The notes: generated from the sequence alone by a model not told the origin. A DNA stretch of 64,000 bases from Methylobacterium sp. BTF04 (GCF_010692745.1 NZ_JAAHTB010000024.1:1-64000); one strand, 5' to 3'; counted from the first letter of the stretch, positions 1 through 8,923 are shown. Numbers and translations are program-made.

Positions 1-51
1 GAGTTCGCCGTCGTCCGCGCCGGCCTGAACTACAAGTTCGGCACGTACTAG
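1..51 (+). CDS. Outer-membrane beta-barrel protein, C-terminal end only
   Basis: Only the last 16 codons are in the window. They end in GLNYKFGTY and a TAG stop. Alternating hydrophobic residues and a terminal aromatic residue are the usual last strand of an outer-membrane beta-barrel (the signal recognised by the BAM machinery), as in Omp25/RopB-like proteins of Rhizobiales. The reading frame is inferred from this signature and from the intrinsic terminator about 60 bases further on. The rest of the gene lies outside the window, so the family cannot be fixed. Confidence 0.6.
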   Translation, partial: EFAVVRAGLNYKFGTY

Positions 52-113
52 GACCCGACCGGCGCCCCATACCGGGCGCCATCGGGCCAGATGTTCGAGA
101 CCGCGACACCCAG

Positions 114-141
114 AGAGCCCGGCCGAAAGGCCGGGCTCTTT
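114..141 (+). terminator. Intrinsic terminator after the outer-membrane protein gene
   Basis: An 11-bp perfect stem (AGAGCCCGGCC paired with GGCCGGGCTCT, 114-124 and 129-139) closes a GAAA tetraloop and is followed by a short T run. It sits about 60 bases after the stop codon of the truncated gene. Confidence 0.85.
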
Positions 142-300
142 CGCGTTCAGAGCACATCCGCGAGGCTTTTATCGTCACCGGCCGACCCCGCGGCTCAAGG
201 GACATGGGGAGGCGAAACGGTCGCCTTGGATGCCGGTGCGGCAAGCCTGGGAATCATGGCCCCGTTGCGAAACGACGCCAGACCGGCCTATCCATCGGGC

Positions 301-564
301 ATGACCGAAAAGCTGACGATCCTCGCCTTGTGCGAATTGAACCTCATCTCCGACGTCGAGGTGAACGCGGCGATCGAAGCCTTCATGGCCGATCCGATGG
401 CGTTGCCGTTCGTCTTCAAGGAGGGCTATCGGCTCAATCTCGGCAAGGCCATCAGGCGACACCCCGGTGCCAATGAGTTCGTCAATCGAAGCGGTGCCGG
501 CCCGCTGCTCAAACGCCCCTTCGTCCGTGCCGCAATCCTGCAGGCGCGACCCGACAGGGGCTGA
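301..564 (+). CDS. Hypothetical protein, 87 aa
   Basis: The frame opens at ATG 301 and encodes a small protein starting MTEKLTILALCELNLISDVE. Its codons mostly end in G or C, as in neighbouring real genes. I do not recognise a family. No convincing ribosome-binding site lies in front of the ATG, so the start is uncertain; upstream in-frame ATGs exist, but that stretch overlaps the terminator. A second small gene begins 6 bases after the stop, which suggests the two are co-transcribed. An open frame on the opposite strand covers the same bases but looks less protein-like. Confidence 0.45.
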   Translation: MTEKLTILALCELNLISDVEVNAAIEAFMADPMALPFVFKEGYRLNLGKAIRRHPGANEFVNRSGAGPLLKRPFVRAAILQARPDRG

Positions 565-570
565 CCGTTC

Positions 571-723
571 GTGAACCTCTCCGTCCTCGCCCTGATGTGC
601 GCCATCGCCGCCGGCTTCGTCGGCTTGGTCGTCTACGCCATCGCGTATGATCATCCCTGGCTTCTAACGGCGCTGGCGCTCGGCACGACGGTGGCGTTCG
701 CCCCCTGGCATCGCTTGCGGTAG
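571..723 (+). CDS. Small membrane protein, 50 aa
   Basis: A GTG start at 571 opens a 50-residue frame that is nearly all hydrophobic. Two predicted membrane helices (about residues 3-20 and 25-40) are joined by a short loop, YAIAYDHP, and the tail PWHRLR is basic. The gene starts 6 bases after the previous small gene. The function is unknown. It could be a chance frame, but the two-helix pattern and the tight spacing favour a real small inner-membrane protein. Confidence 0.45.
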   Translation: MNLSVLALMCAIAAGFVGLVVYAIAYDHPWLLTALALGTTVAFAPWHRLR

Positions 724-898
724 CAGGGCCTCCAATCCCAATCGCATGTCCGTGTATCGGTCGAATGGCGCTGGAGCTTAGCAACGGCATGACAGCCTGT
801 TTTGCCGGAACGGGAGCGCGTCAGAATTCGCGACCCGTGATAGATTTCTCTTGATGATACGGGCCGGCTTTTCCGGGCTCGAAAGCAGGAAAGGTTTC

Positions 899-1021
899 AT
901 GATGACCCCGAGGGGTATCTGGTGGACGAGGCGGATCTTCGGTCTGAAGTATTACATCCTGTTCGTGCTCGTCTTCGGTCTTCTCATCGTTGGGTTTCGG
1001 TGGCGGGGCTTTGCTATCTGA
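899..1021 (+). CDS. Single-span small membrane protein, 40 aa
   Basis: The ATG at 899 follows the purine-rich sequence AGGAAAGG by 4-6 bases, a good ribosome-binding site. The product has a basic N-terminal stretch (RGIWWTRRIFGLK), one hydrophobic helix (about residues 18-32, YYILFVLVFGLLIVG) and a short basic tail, so it should sit in the inner membrane with its N-terminus inside. No family is recognised and there is no obvious operon partner. Confidence 0.5.
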   Translation: MMTPRGIWWTRRIFGLKYYILFVLVFGLLIVGFRWRGFAI

Positions 1022-1443
1022 CCGGACTGGATCGAACACAGAGGCAATCGAGGCTCTCGATCATGTGATCGGCGATTCAAATGCCATGGTGACTGTCCCC
1101 TACCGAAAATTTCGGCGATTCACGGATGGCCCGCCGTTGGCCGGTCCGCTTCGCGACAGGACCTCTCCCGCGTCCGAGGTTCAAATTCTGAATGGGCGAA
1201 CTTTCTCCCGCGCTTGTCGCGGCCGTGGGTTCGGAACACAGGGTCATAGCGAGAGCGGACGCCAACAGCATCGCGAACAGTGCCGATAGCGGCTGGCACC
1301 GCGAACAAACCGAAGGTGCCCACCCAAGCACCGGTGGCGGGCGTCAGCGCATTCCCAGTCCTGCGCGCGCATCGTTCGGGTCGGTCCATTCATTGCTAAG
1401 GTCGATGAACGACACGTTTGAGACGCTTGAGGAGAGTCGACGG
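1022..1443. other. Intergenic stretch, no clear gene
   Basis: Several overlapping open frames exist on both strands, but none has a ribosome-binding site or a protein-like composition. A 13-base perfect palindrome, CCGAAAATTTCGG, lies at 1103-1115 and might be a protein-binding site. Nothing else is recognised. Confidence 0.4.
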
Positions 1444-1704
1444 ATGGGACATCAGCCGGATCGCACCATCCAATGCGGGTCGCACAGCATCGAGGCCGAG
1501 ATCGTCGAAGCGGATGTGGGAGATCGCACCGTGAAGTGCCCGACCTGCGGGCAGACGGACACCCTGGAATTTGCCACGGCCGAGGCGTCGAAGGCGGAGC
1601 TAGGTGACAAGATCGACGGCGCCATCAAGAACAGCGGAGCCTCGTCCGATCGATCGCCGGCTGCATCCGTCGACGCGCCACGCTGGATATTCAGCGAATC
1701 GTAG
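1444..1704 (+). CDS. Hypothetical protein with a CxxC knuckle, 86 aa
   Basis: ATG 1444 is preceded by GAGGAG at a suitable distance; an earlier in-frame ATG at 1405 is possible. The product has a cysteine at residue 11 and a KCPTCG knuckle at residues 31-36, which looks like a half or degenerate zinc ribbon. A polar, Ser/Ala-rich tail follows. One CxxC plus a single distant Cys may bind a metal only as a dimer, or not at all. No family is recognised, and the role in metal or nucleic-acid binding is a guess. Confidence 0.55.
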   Translation: MGHQPDRTIQCGSHSIEAEIVEADVGDRTVKCPTCGQTDTLEFATAEASKAELGDKIDGAIKNSGASSDRSPAASVDAPRWIFSES

Positions 1705-1992
1705 CCGACAGGGACGGGAGCGGGCCTCGTCGTCGCGACGTCTCGGGCCGCCGCGACGCTCGTGCTCGCCGGTTCCGTTCGATGTCCGAATAGACCGCCG
1801 GAACTGAGCTACATCCCGCATCGACGTGCCTCGACCGTACAAGTCTGCTGCCGGCACCGCCATGCGCGGCCCGTACTAGGTCGCCTGCTTACGGAAGCAT
1901 CAACACTCGCGCGCGATGGTGCGGGTGCAAGTGTGTCGGCGTCCCGTCCTCCGGCCCGGTCCGCCGCATGGATTCCAGATGGACAGCCCGGA

Positions 1993-4083
1993 ATGATCGA
2001 CAGGCGCATAGCGTCCGGTCCGCCACCCGATGCAGGAACCGACGATAGCGAGGACGCTCACGGCGTCGCCGCTTGGCCGTTCGCTACGCAGGCTTGGCCT
2101 GCCGATATGCGCCCCGACGCCCTTCCGGACGGCCGTCCCTGGCCGCAGGTTCTGGTGCTGATCGTCCCCGGCGGGGACGACGCCAATCTCTCTACCAGCG
2201 CGGCATCGGTGGCAGCCCAGGGATATCCGGAATCGCGATACGCAGCGCTGCCATCTGGGGCGGCTGGTCAGGCGATCCGACAGGAGATCGTCACGACCGT
2301 ATTGGCCGATCCGACGCTCGATTACCTCATTGTCCTGCGCGCCGGCGACCTCCTGGCGCCGGGCGCACTCGCGGCTCTCTGCCTGGAGGCGGTGATGAGT
2401 GGCGCCGATCTCGTGGCCGGGCTGCGCGTGGTGTTCGACCGACACGTGATCGGCCTCGATGCCATCGGGCAGGCGCCCGGAAAGATAGCGGGTTCGGTCC
2501 CATCCGGGGGGACATTGGCCCCCTTCACCGGCGGCGAAATCCTGATTGCGCGCACGAGTCTGGTCGACGCCGGCGGCCTCGAAGACCCGGGCGAACACGC
2601 GGTCGCGGCGGCTTGGCCGCATCTCGCCGCTACGGGCGCCCGTCTTGCGCGGATCGGACGGCCCGTCCTTCTGCAGAGGGCGCCGGGAGCCGATCCAGGC
2701 CCGATCGCGGGCGGCCTCACGGTGGCGGCAGTGACGGACCGGGGCTATGGCGGTGGAGCCGGCATCGCACATCGCCGCCTCGCCGACGCGCTTGCGCTCG
2801 CCGGCCACGCGATCACCGATCTGCGTCTGGACGCAGAAGCCATACCGGCAGCGGCCGAATGGACCGATGACTTCCCGCGGACCCGAGACGCGGTTCGCGA
2901 CGGCGCCTACGGCTTGGTACTGGCGGGGAACATCCACGGGGTCACCCGGCGAACGGAGGTCTTGGCACAGCTCGGCCGCTACGCACCTGTGGCGGCGGTG
3001 TTGCACGATTTCTTCCCCGTTACCGGGCGCTGCGCCTTTCCCGCGGAGTGCGCCGTCATCGCCACCGGCTGTGACGCCCGCTGCCCCTCCCCGACGCAGT
3101 ACCCGCAGCTCGCGCCCAACCGGATCGCCGCCGCCTACACCGCCAAGCAAGCGCTCCTGGCCGGTCCCGGCGCGCCACTGCTGCTGGCCAATTCCGCCTG
3201 GACCGCAGACTTCGCGCGACGGCTCGCCCCGCCCGGCACGGCGATCGAGCGGATCGACCTCGCCTTCCCCACGGGCGTGTTTCGCCCAGGTGATAGGGCG
3301 GACTTGCGAAATCGCCTCGGATTGCCGGCGCGTGACGTGCTGGTGATGTTCGCTGCGGTGATCGCCGACGCCCCCGGCAAGGGTTTCGCGGATCTGGTAG
3401 CGACGCTGAAGCGGGTCGCGCGGCCGGGCATCACCTTCGTCGCCGTCGGTCGCCTCGACGACCCGGCGGCCACCGGGCTGTCGAACCTGATCTGCGCCGG
3501 ACCGGTGGGTGACGAAGCGACCCTGGCGCAATGGTACGGCGCCTGCGACCTCTACATTACCGCCAGCCGCAACGAGACCCTCGGCCAGACCCCCGTCGAG
3601 GCCGGCCTGTGCGGGACGCCGACTGTCGCCTACCGCGCTTCCGGTCTGACCAACGCGGTGATCGACGGTGTGTCGGGCGTTCTCGTTCCCATCGGGCCGG
3701 ACACTCTGGCCGACGCGCTCGCGGCCCTGATCGCCGATCCGGAGCGTCGGCGCGCCCTCGGAGCCTGGGGCCGGATCGCCCTCGAGAGCCGATTCAGCCA
3801 CGCGGCGGCGGCGATGCGGATGCAGGACGTGCTCGCCGCACGCGGCCTCGTTCCGGCCCAAGACCGCATCCGGTTCCTCCCGGAGATGCTTGCGCGCTTC
3901 GCTTTCGCCAAGGAGCGCCATCCCGGTCGCACCGGCACCGTACCGGCACCGTCGCCGTCCCTGGTGCGGCTGGTGCGGCGCGCCAAGCAGGCTGCGCTCG
4001 GACGGGGCCAACCGCTCTGGCTGCGCCGCGTCCTTTACGTGGCGATCCGTATCACCGGGCGCGTGAAGGGGATGCGCCGATGA
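1993..4083 (+). CDS. Bifunctional GT2-like/GT4 glycosyltransferase, 696 aa
   Basis: This large cytoplasmic glycosyltransferase probably builds an exopolysaccharide repeat unit. The first part (about residues 50-235) resembles a GT2 fold, with VLVLIVPGG followed by an AAQGYPESRY-type strand. Residues about 240-650 form a GT4 (GT-B) enzyme with the donor-site motif NETLGQTPVEAGLCGTPTVA near residue 540. Inside the GT4 acceptor half is LHDFFPVTGRCAFP with further cysteines (CAVIATGCDARCP), a pattern seen in WcaK/Amsk-type exopolysaccharide transferases. The start at 1993 is chosen because homologous sequence begins soon after; 2107 is an alternative. The next glycosyltransferase overlaps the stop (ATGA), so the two are translationally coupled. 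The sugar specificity cannot be read from the sequence. Confidence 0.8.
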   Translation: MIDRRIASGPPPDAGTDDSEDAHGVAAWPFATQAWPADMRPDALPDGRPWPQVLVLIVPGGDDANLSTSAASVAAQGYPESRYAALPSGAAGQAIRQEIVTTVLADPTLDYLIVLRAGDLLAPGALAALCLEAVMSGADLVAGLRVVFDRHVIGLDAIGQAPGKIAGSVPSGGTLAPFTGGEILIARTSLVDAGGLEDPGEHAVAAAWPHLAATGARLARIGRPVLLQRAPGADPGPIAGGLTVAAVTDRGYGGGAGIAHRRLADALALAGHAITDLRLDAEAIPAAAEWTDDFPRTRDAVRDGAYGLVLAGNIHGVTRRTEVLAQLGRYAPVAAVLHDFFPVTGRCAFPAECAVIATGCDARCPSPTQYPQLAPNRIAAAYTAKQALLAGPGAPLLLANSAWTADFARRLAPPGTAIERIDLAFPTGVFRPGDRADLRNRLGLPARDVLVMFAAVIADAPGKGFADLVATLKRVARPGITFVAVGRLDDPAATGLSNLICAGPVGDEATLAQWYGACDLYITASRNETLGQTPVEAGLCGTPTVAYRASGLTNAVIDGVSGVLVPIGPDTLADALAALIADPERRRALGAWGRIALESRFSHAAAAMRMQDVLAARGLVPAQDRIRFLPEMLARFAFAKERHPGRTGTVPAPSPSLVRLVRRAKQAALGRGQPLWLRRVLYVAIRITGRVKGMRR

Positions 4084-5171
4084 GCACGCCCCCTCGGACG
4101 CCGCGCCGGATCTACGTCGACCATACCCATCTGCGCGGCCACATCACCGGCATCGAGCGGGTCGCTCTCGATCTGTTCGCCCCCGAAGCGTTGCGACCTC
4201 ATACGGTCCGCCCCCTGCGCAGCAGGAGCGTGCCACACATGATCGCGGCCCAGCATCTCGGGCTGCCCACCCGTGCGCTCGCCGATCCGTCGGCCTTGTT
4301 CGTGTTTCCGGGCTTCCCGCCGGGGCCGCTCTCCGTTGCGCTTGGACAGCGGTGCCTCATCTACGTCCACGACACCTTCCTGCTGACGCGGCCGGCGGAC
4401 CTGAGCTGGAAGAGCCGGCTCTACATGGCTCCGAGCTTCGCCTTCGCCATGCGATTCGGGCAGCGATTCCTCGTCAATTCTCGCACCACCGGCGAGGCCG
4501 TCCGGGCCGTCTGCGCGTCGTCCGCGCTAGTTGCGCTCCTGCGCCCTGCGGTGCGCGATGTGTTCGGTCTTGCGGACCTCCCAGAGCCAGCGACCTACAT
4601 GCCGGGGGAGCCGCTACGGCTGTTGTCCATCGGGACCATCGAGCCGCGCAAGGATTACCCGGCGGCCATCGCCCTCGTGGCAGCGCTCAATGCCGCGGGG
4701 GTTCCGGCCGAACTGCACGTGGTCGGCCGGGTCGGCTGGGGTCGGCACGACTTTCTGGCCGCGCCGCCATCCTTCCTGACCCTACACGGCTATGTCGACG
4801 ATTCCGGCCTGCGCGCTCTGGTCGGCCGCTGCCATCTCCTGTTGTCGACCTCCAAAGCGGAAGGACTCGGCCTGCCTCTCCTCGAGGTGCAGCATGGCGG
4901 GCTGCCGGTGGTGGCCCCCATCGGACCGGTCTTCGCGGAGGTGCTGGGGCAATCCGCCCTGTTCATCACGCCCGAGGCGCCCGAGGCGGCGGCAGCGGAC
5001 CTGATCGCCTTCGTCGGATGCGGGCGGCTCGGACCCGCGTCGCAGGCTTCCCGGGCCAACGTCGCGCGCTGGAATGGCCTCGCGGCACAGGATGCAGCAC
5101 GCTTCCGCCGCTTCCTCAGCGATGGACCTGCCGCCTATGCGGATGACCCCGAAGCTGTAATCGCTCCTTAG
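4080..5171 (+). CDS. GT4 family glycosyltransferase, 363 aa
   Basis: The ATG lies within the stop of the preceding glycosyltransferase (ATGA overlap), so both proteins should be made from one message. The N-terminal half has the RIYVDHTHLRGHITGIERV pattern typical of GT4 enzymes that act on bacterial surface polysaccharides. The C-terminal half carries the nucleotide-sugar motifs SIGTIEPRKDYP (about residue 180) and SKAEGLGLPLLE (about residue 258), the latter with the E-x7-E-like donor-binding arrangement. It is a cytoplasmic enzyme, probably adding a sugar to a lipid-linked exopolysaccharide precursor. The donor and linkage are unknown. Confidence 0.85.
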   Translation: MSTPPRTPRRIYVDHTHLRGHITGIERVALDLFAPEALRPHTVRPLRSRSVPHMIAAQHLGLPTRALADPSALFVFPGFPPGPLSVALGQRCLIYVHDTFLLTRPADLSWKSRLYMAPSFAFAMRFGQRFLVNSRTTGEAVRAVCASSALVALLRPAVRDVFGLADLPEPATYMPGEPLRLLSIGTIEPRKDYPAAIALVAALNAAGVPAELHVVGRVGWGRHDFLAAPPSFLTLHGYVDDSGLRALVGRCHLLLSTSKAEGLGLPLLEVQHGGLPVVAPIGPVFAEVLGQSALFITPEAPEAAAADLIAFVGCGRLGPASQASRANVARWNGLAAQDAARFRRFLSDGPAAYADDPEAVIAP

Positions 5172-5530
5172 GACCCATTGGACGACGTGGAGCCGGCTCG
5201 CCTGCCACGACGGCGGCCAGCGACGCTGCCCCGACTCTAGCGCCGGTTCTGCACAGATATTTTTCGATAGACACCGCAGGAAAGCGTCGGGTCGAAAGTA
5301 CTCTCTTGCTACGGTACATAGTCGATCGAAAAAGTCGCCTCTATGCTTAAGTATCGATGAAGACTGATGCGTGAGATGGTCGACTTTGGATGGCACGCCG
5401 GCTGCAGATGGTCTGCTGTTCGTGACGTCGACGGGGCGAACCGTGCCGGATCGGCACAGGTGCCGTTGCAGAACGGGACGATGACGGGGCGACATCGCCT
5501 TGGCGGCAAGTAGGTCTGGGGACGAGACAG
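5172..5530. other. Intergenic stretch before the copolymerase gene
   Basis: These 359 bases are less GC-rich than the flanking genes around 5290-5370. I see no protein-like frame, no tRNA and no strong hairpin. The region probably carries the promoter of the downstream polysaccharide copolymerase gene; GGGGACGAGACAG just before 5531 serves as its ribosome-binding site. Confidence 0.4.
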
Positions 5531-7006
5531 ATGTTCGACTTCGGGAGCCCGGTCCATGGCGAACCGGTGATGATCGCGGGCCATGCGAAGCCTTCCATGG
5601 ATGCGGGCATCGTCCTGCGCCGCCTGTGGCGCGGCAGCGCCTTCATCATCCTGGGCGGCTTGATCAGCGTGGGGCTCGCCATCGTCGTGCTCAACCTGCT
5701 GAAGCCGACCTACACCTCGAGCATCCAGATCCTCGTCGATCCCGCCGACCTGCCGGTCATCGCCAACGACCTCAGCAACCGCAGCCCACAGGCGGATAGC
5801 GGCGTGTCCATCGCCGAGAGCCAGGCGCGCGTTGTGCAATCGGACAGCGTGCTGCGCCGGGTCGTCGAGCGGCTCGACCTCATGCAGGACGACGAATTCG
5901 TCCGGCCGCCCTCGACCAATCCGATCATGATCACGCTGAGGAAGACCCTTGGCCTCGAAGCGCCGGGCGGAAACCGCGATCCCGTCAACATCGCCCTCGA
6001 CGCGTTGCGCATGAAGCTAGGCGTGCGCCGGGCCGAGCGGACCTTCGTGATCGACGTCTACGTTCAGACCGAGGACGCGGAGAAATCGGCGCGCATCGCC
6101 AATGCCATCGGGGACGCGTATTTCGCAGAGGAAGCCCGTGCGCGCACCGATGCCGCTCGGCGCGCCTCCGACGCCCTCACCGGTCGCCTCGCCACCCTGC
6201 GCCAGGGCGTGGAAGAGGCCGAACGCAAGGTCGTGAATTACCGCGAGACCAACAAGCTCGTCACCACAAGCGGCCGACTCCTCAGCGACCAGCAGCTGAG
6301 CGACCTCAACCAGCAACTCGTGACCGCCAACATCCGGACCGCCGAGGCGAAGTCGCGTCTCGAACAGGCCCGGCGGATGCGCCTCGGCGAGGCCGGGACG
6401 GCGCTCCCCGAGATGCTGCAATCCCTCGAAATGCAGGGCCTGCGCCAGCAATACGCCACCCTGTCGCGCAACACCGCCGAACTGGCGGCGCGCCTCGGCG
6501 AGCGCCACCCGGCCATGGCCGAGCAATATGCCCAGCAGCGCGACCTCCAGCGCCTGATCCAGCGTGAAAAGGAGCGGATCATCGACACCTCGCAGAAGGA
6601 TTTCGATCGGGCCGCCGCGAGCGAAGCCGCGGTGCGTCGCAGCCTCGATCGGGCCAAGGTCGAGACGGCCGGCAACGATCGCGCCAATGTCGGACTGCGG
6701 GAACTCGATCGCGAACTCGAGGCCCGGCGGTCGGTCTACGAGACGTTCCTGCGCCGCTCGCGCGAGACCAGCGAGCAGGAGCGGCTCAACAGCTCCAACG
6801 TCCGCGTCATTTCGTCTGCGACCCCGGCCCGGCTGCGCACATGGCCGCCCTCTCCCAAGGTCGTGCTGCCTCTCGCGCTTGCCCTCGGGCTTGCGTTGGG
6901 CGCAGGACTTGCCCTGTTGCTCGGGGCAGGCCGCGACCGGCGCAGGAGCTTGTCCGTGACCGGGACCGCCTCCGGTGCGCGCAGCTTCCGAGCCGTCGAT
7001 GCTTGA
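5531..7006 (+). CDS. Wzz/GumC-type polysaccharide copolymerase, 491 aa
   Basis: The protein has the layout of a chain-length determinant. There is one membrane helix near residues 37-57 (FIILGGLISVGLAIVVLNLL), a Wzz-domain start (KPTYTSSIQILVDP), and a long periplasmic coiled-coil region (about 190-410). The tail has the proline-containing motif ATPARLRTWPPSPKVVLP followed by a second membrane helix (about 448-468). No Walker motifs follow, so the tyrosine-kinase half found in BY-kinases is absent and must be separate if it exists. It sits in the inner membrane and should govern the length and export of the polysaccharide built by the neighbouring glycosyltransferases. Confidence 0.88.
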   Translation: MFDFGSPVHGEPVMIAGHAKPSMDAGIVLRRLWRGSAFIILGGLISVGLAIVVLNLLKPTYTSSIQILVDPADLPVIANDLSNRSPQADSGVSIAESQARVVQSDSVLRRVVERLDLMQDDEFVRPPSTNPIMITLRKTLGLEAPGGNRDPVNIALDALRMKLGVRRAERTFVIDVYVQTEDAEKSARIANAIGDAYFAEEARARTDAARRASDALTGRLATLRQGVEEAERKVVNYRETNKLVTTSGRLLSDQQLSDLNQQLVTANIRTAEAKSRLEQARRMRLGEAGTALPEMLQSLEMQGLRQQYATLSRNTAELAARLGERHPAMAEQYAQQRDLQRLIQREKERIIDTSQKDFDRAAASEAAVRRSLDRAKVETAGNDRANVGLRELDRELEARRSVYETFLRRSRETSEQERLNSSNVRVISSATPARLRTWPPSPKVVLPLALALGLALGAGLALLLGAGRDRRRSLSVTGTASGARSFRAVDA

Positions 7007-7061
7007 TCTCCGGAGGAACGCTCGGACGACGGACGATCATTCGGATGAGAGGCAGGATGCC

Positions 7062-7925
7062 ATGACGCAACGTCCTCTACCCATGCCACCCGACCAAGAG
7101 GGAGAGCGCCAGCGTTCCATCCCGCGCACCAGCATCCGCCTGTTCGACGTCTCGTTCACGCGGGGAAGTGCCGCCGACATCCTGGCAGCGGCTCGAGCGC
7201 ATCCCGCCACGGGTCCGCGCCTCGTGGTCACCGCCAACATGGACCACGTCATCACGCTGTCCGAAAATCCGGCGTTCCGGAAAGCCTATGACGGGGCCGC
7301 GGCACGCACCCTCGACGGGATGCCGTTGCTCTGGCTCGCATGGCTGCGCGGGGAACGCGGAGCACGGCGCGTCACCGGGCACGATCTTCTGGCCACCGCA
7401 CTGTGCGAGCCATGGAGCGCGGCGCGCAGGGTCTATTTCATCTGCGCCACCGAGGAGATCGCCGAGGCCCTCACCGCACGGGTCGTCGCCGGCGGGTTTC
7501 CGGCCTCGGCCGTCGCCACCACCGTCCCGCCCATCGGCTTTGAGCAAGACGAGGTCTATGGCCGCGCCCTTGCCGCGCAGGTGCGGGCGCACGAGACGAC
7601 GCTTCTCGTCCTTGGCGTGGGAGCGCCGCGATCGGAAATCTGGGTCGACCGGCTAGGTCCCGCCCTCGGGGCGCCCATCGTCCTGGCCGTCGGCGACGCG
7701 GTCAACGTCGCGGCTGGATTGGCACCGCGCGCCCCGGTGCTGATGCAGCGCATCGGATTCGAATGGCTCTTCCGCTTCGCGCACGCACCGCGGCGCCTGT
7801 TCCACCGCTACTTCGTCCGGTCGTGGAAGTTCCTTTGGCTCGTGGCGAAGCAATCGCCGCGCGGTACACGGCGCGTCACGCGCGACGTGCACCCGACCAT
7901 CGAGCGCGTGCAGCAGAAATCCTGA
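7062..7925 (+). CDS. WecG/TagA/CpsF family glycosyltransferase (GT26), 287 aa
   Basis: Members of this family transfer a sugar such as N-acetylmannosamine, or another UDP-linked sugar, to an undecaprenyl-diphosphate-linked GlcNAc. Family signatures are present: ANMDHVITLSENPAFRKAY (the conserved D is about residue 60), RTLDGMPLLWLA, VTGHDLL, and a C-terminal GVGAPRSEIWVDR and RIGFEWLFRFAHAPRRLFHRY. The start at 7062 is preceded by GAGGCAGGA; an upstream in-frame start overlaps the copolymerase gene. It closes the exopolysaccharide cluster. The C-terminal basic, aromatic stretch is probably the membrane-associating appendage known for this family. Confidence 0.9.
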   Translation: MTQRPLPMPPDQEGERQRSIPRTSIRLFDVSFTRGSAADILAAARAHPATGPRLVVTANMDHVITLSENPAFRKAYDGAAARTLDGMPLLWLAWLRGERGARRVTGHDLLATALCEPWSAARRVYFICATEEIAEALTARVVAGGFPASAVATTVPPIGFEQDEVYGRALAAQVRAHETTLLVLGVGAPRSEIWVDRLGPALGAPIVLAVGDAVNVAAGLAPRAPVLMQRIGFEWLFRFAHAPRRLFHRYFVRSWKFLWLVAKQSPRGTRRVTRDVHPTIERVQQKS

Positions 7926-7936
7926 TCGGACCCCAG

Positions 7937-8509
7937 TTACCCCCGGTCGAACAGTTCCGGATGGCGCAGCCGAAGGGCGAAGACCAGGAGCAAGGTCTTC
8001 ATGTCGGTGAGGTCGCCGCTCTCGCTCGATGCGGCAAGTTCGGCTAGAGGGATCTCGCGCACGGTGATGTCCTCGTGCTCGGCGGCGACACCGCCACCCG
8101 GGCCGGATCGATCAGCTTCGGCGTAGGGCGCGAGAAACAGATCCATCTGCTCGGTGGAAATCCCCGGCATGCTCCAGCCACAGGTGACGCGCTCCAGGAT
8201 ACCGAGCTTGACGCCGGTTTCCTCGTAGGCTTCGCGACGCGCGCCCTCCTCCGGATCGGCTTCGTCGAGCAAGCCGGCCGGCGCTTCGAGGAGCGACAAG
8301 GCTCCGGCCGCATAGAAGGCCGGCGGCCGGAACTGCTCGACCAGGAGTGCGACCCGGCGCACCGGATCGTAGGGCAGCACCGCGACGGCCCGTCCGTGAT
8401 CCTCGATCTCGCGCGCGAGACGCGTTCCGTCCGGCATCGTCACCTCGGCGACGAGGAAGCGGCTCCAGCCATCGTGCAGGATTCGGGTGCCGCGAATGAT
8501 CGGCGCCAT
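7937..8509 (-). CDS. Nudix hydrolase, ADP-ribose/GDP-mannose pyrophosphatase type, 190 aa
   Basis: The Nudix box is seen near residues 83-104 (GLLDEADPEEGARREAYEE followed by TGV) with the catalytic REAYEETG core. The box is one residue shorter than the 23-residue consensus, as in NudK-type enzymes. The N-terminal region (TRLAREIEDHGRAVAVLPYD) matches the ADP-ribose pyrophosphatase/NudK group, which cleaves nucleoside-diphosphate sugars. The start is set by GGGGAGAACAGT in front of ATG 8509; a longer frame begins at 8536. It converges with the glycosyltransferase gene, 11 bases apart, so NDP-sugar turnover next to a polysaccharide locus is a tempting but unproven link. Confidence 0.88.
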   Translation of the reverse strand: MAPIIRGTRILHDGWSRFLVAEVTMPDGTRLAREIEDHGRAVAVLPYDPVRRVALLVEQFRPPAFYAAGALSLLEAPAGLLDEADPEEGARREAYEETGVKLGILERVTCGWSMPGISTEQMDLFLAPYAEADRSGPGGGVAAEHEDITVREIPLAELAASSESGDLTDMKTLLLVFALRLRHPELFDRG

Positions 8510-8603
8510 ACTGTTCTCCCCAGTGGACCGATCCAAGACGACCGGCCGAGACCGGATGCGCCCTAGCAGGGGGGTGGTGCATCAATGAGGCGGACGGATG
8601 CGC

Positions 8604-8849
8604 TCAGCGCAGTCTGGAGCGGCGGATCGTGAAACGCATGGCGGTGCCCGCTCGGTCCTGAGCGACCAGAGCATCACCCTCCTCTCGGACGAGATGTGGG
8701 ATATCGATGGCCGCAAGCGGATCGGTGCACACCACCACGAGGAGCTCTCCCGGGTCGAGCCTCCGCAAGGCCTTTCGCGTCCGCAGGACCGGCAGCGGGC
8801 ATTTCAGGCCGGTTAGGTCGAGTTCGACGGGTTTTTCGGCTGCATCCAA
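8604..8849 (-). CDS. tusA: TusA-like sulfurtransferase, 81 aa
   Basis: TusA carries a persulfide sulfur on one cysteine for tRNA 2-thiolation and other sulfur-relay reactions. The family motif LDLTGLKCPLPVLRTRKAL is present with the active cysteine in the KCPLP element, followed by the usual LVVVCTDP strand. I place the start at the TTG at 8849 because AGAGGG lies 8 bases upstream and the resulting 81 residues match the usual TusA length. The longer frame (from 8930) would use codons inside the intrinsic terminator of the neighbouring gene, so that extension is very unlikely to be translated. Confidence 0.8.
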   Translation of the reverse strand: MDAAEKPVELDLTGLKCPLPVLRTRKALRRLDPGELLVVVCTDPLAAIDIPHLVREEGDALVAQDRAGTAMRFTIRRSRLR

Positions 8850-8886
8850 AAGTGATGTCCCTCTCGAAGCCGGCCCGTTCACAAAA

Positions 8887-8923
8887 AAATCCCGCGCATG
8901 GCACGTGGCCATAGGCGGGATTT
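8887..8923 (-). terminator. Intrinsic terminator after the Gly/Tyr-rich protein gene
   Basis: The arms AAATCCCGC (8887-8895) and GCGGGATTT (8915-8923) pair perfectly and enclose a second small hairpin (ATGGC/GCCAT). Read on the minus strand, the stem runs into seven T residues. It lies 50 bases downstream of the stop at 8973. Confidence 0.88.

Noticed and set aside
1900..4011. A 703-codon open frame on the minus strand
   Set aside because: It is antisense to the GT2/GT4 gene; its sequence is low in hydrophobic structure and matches no family.
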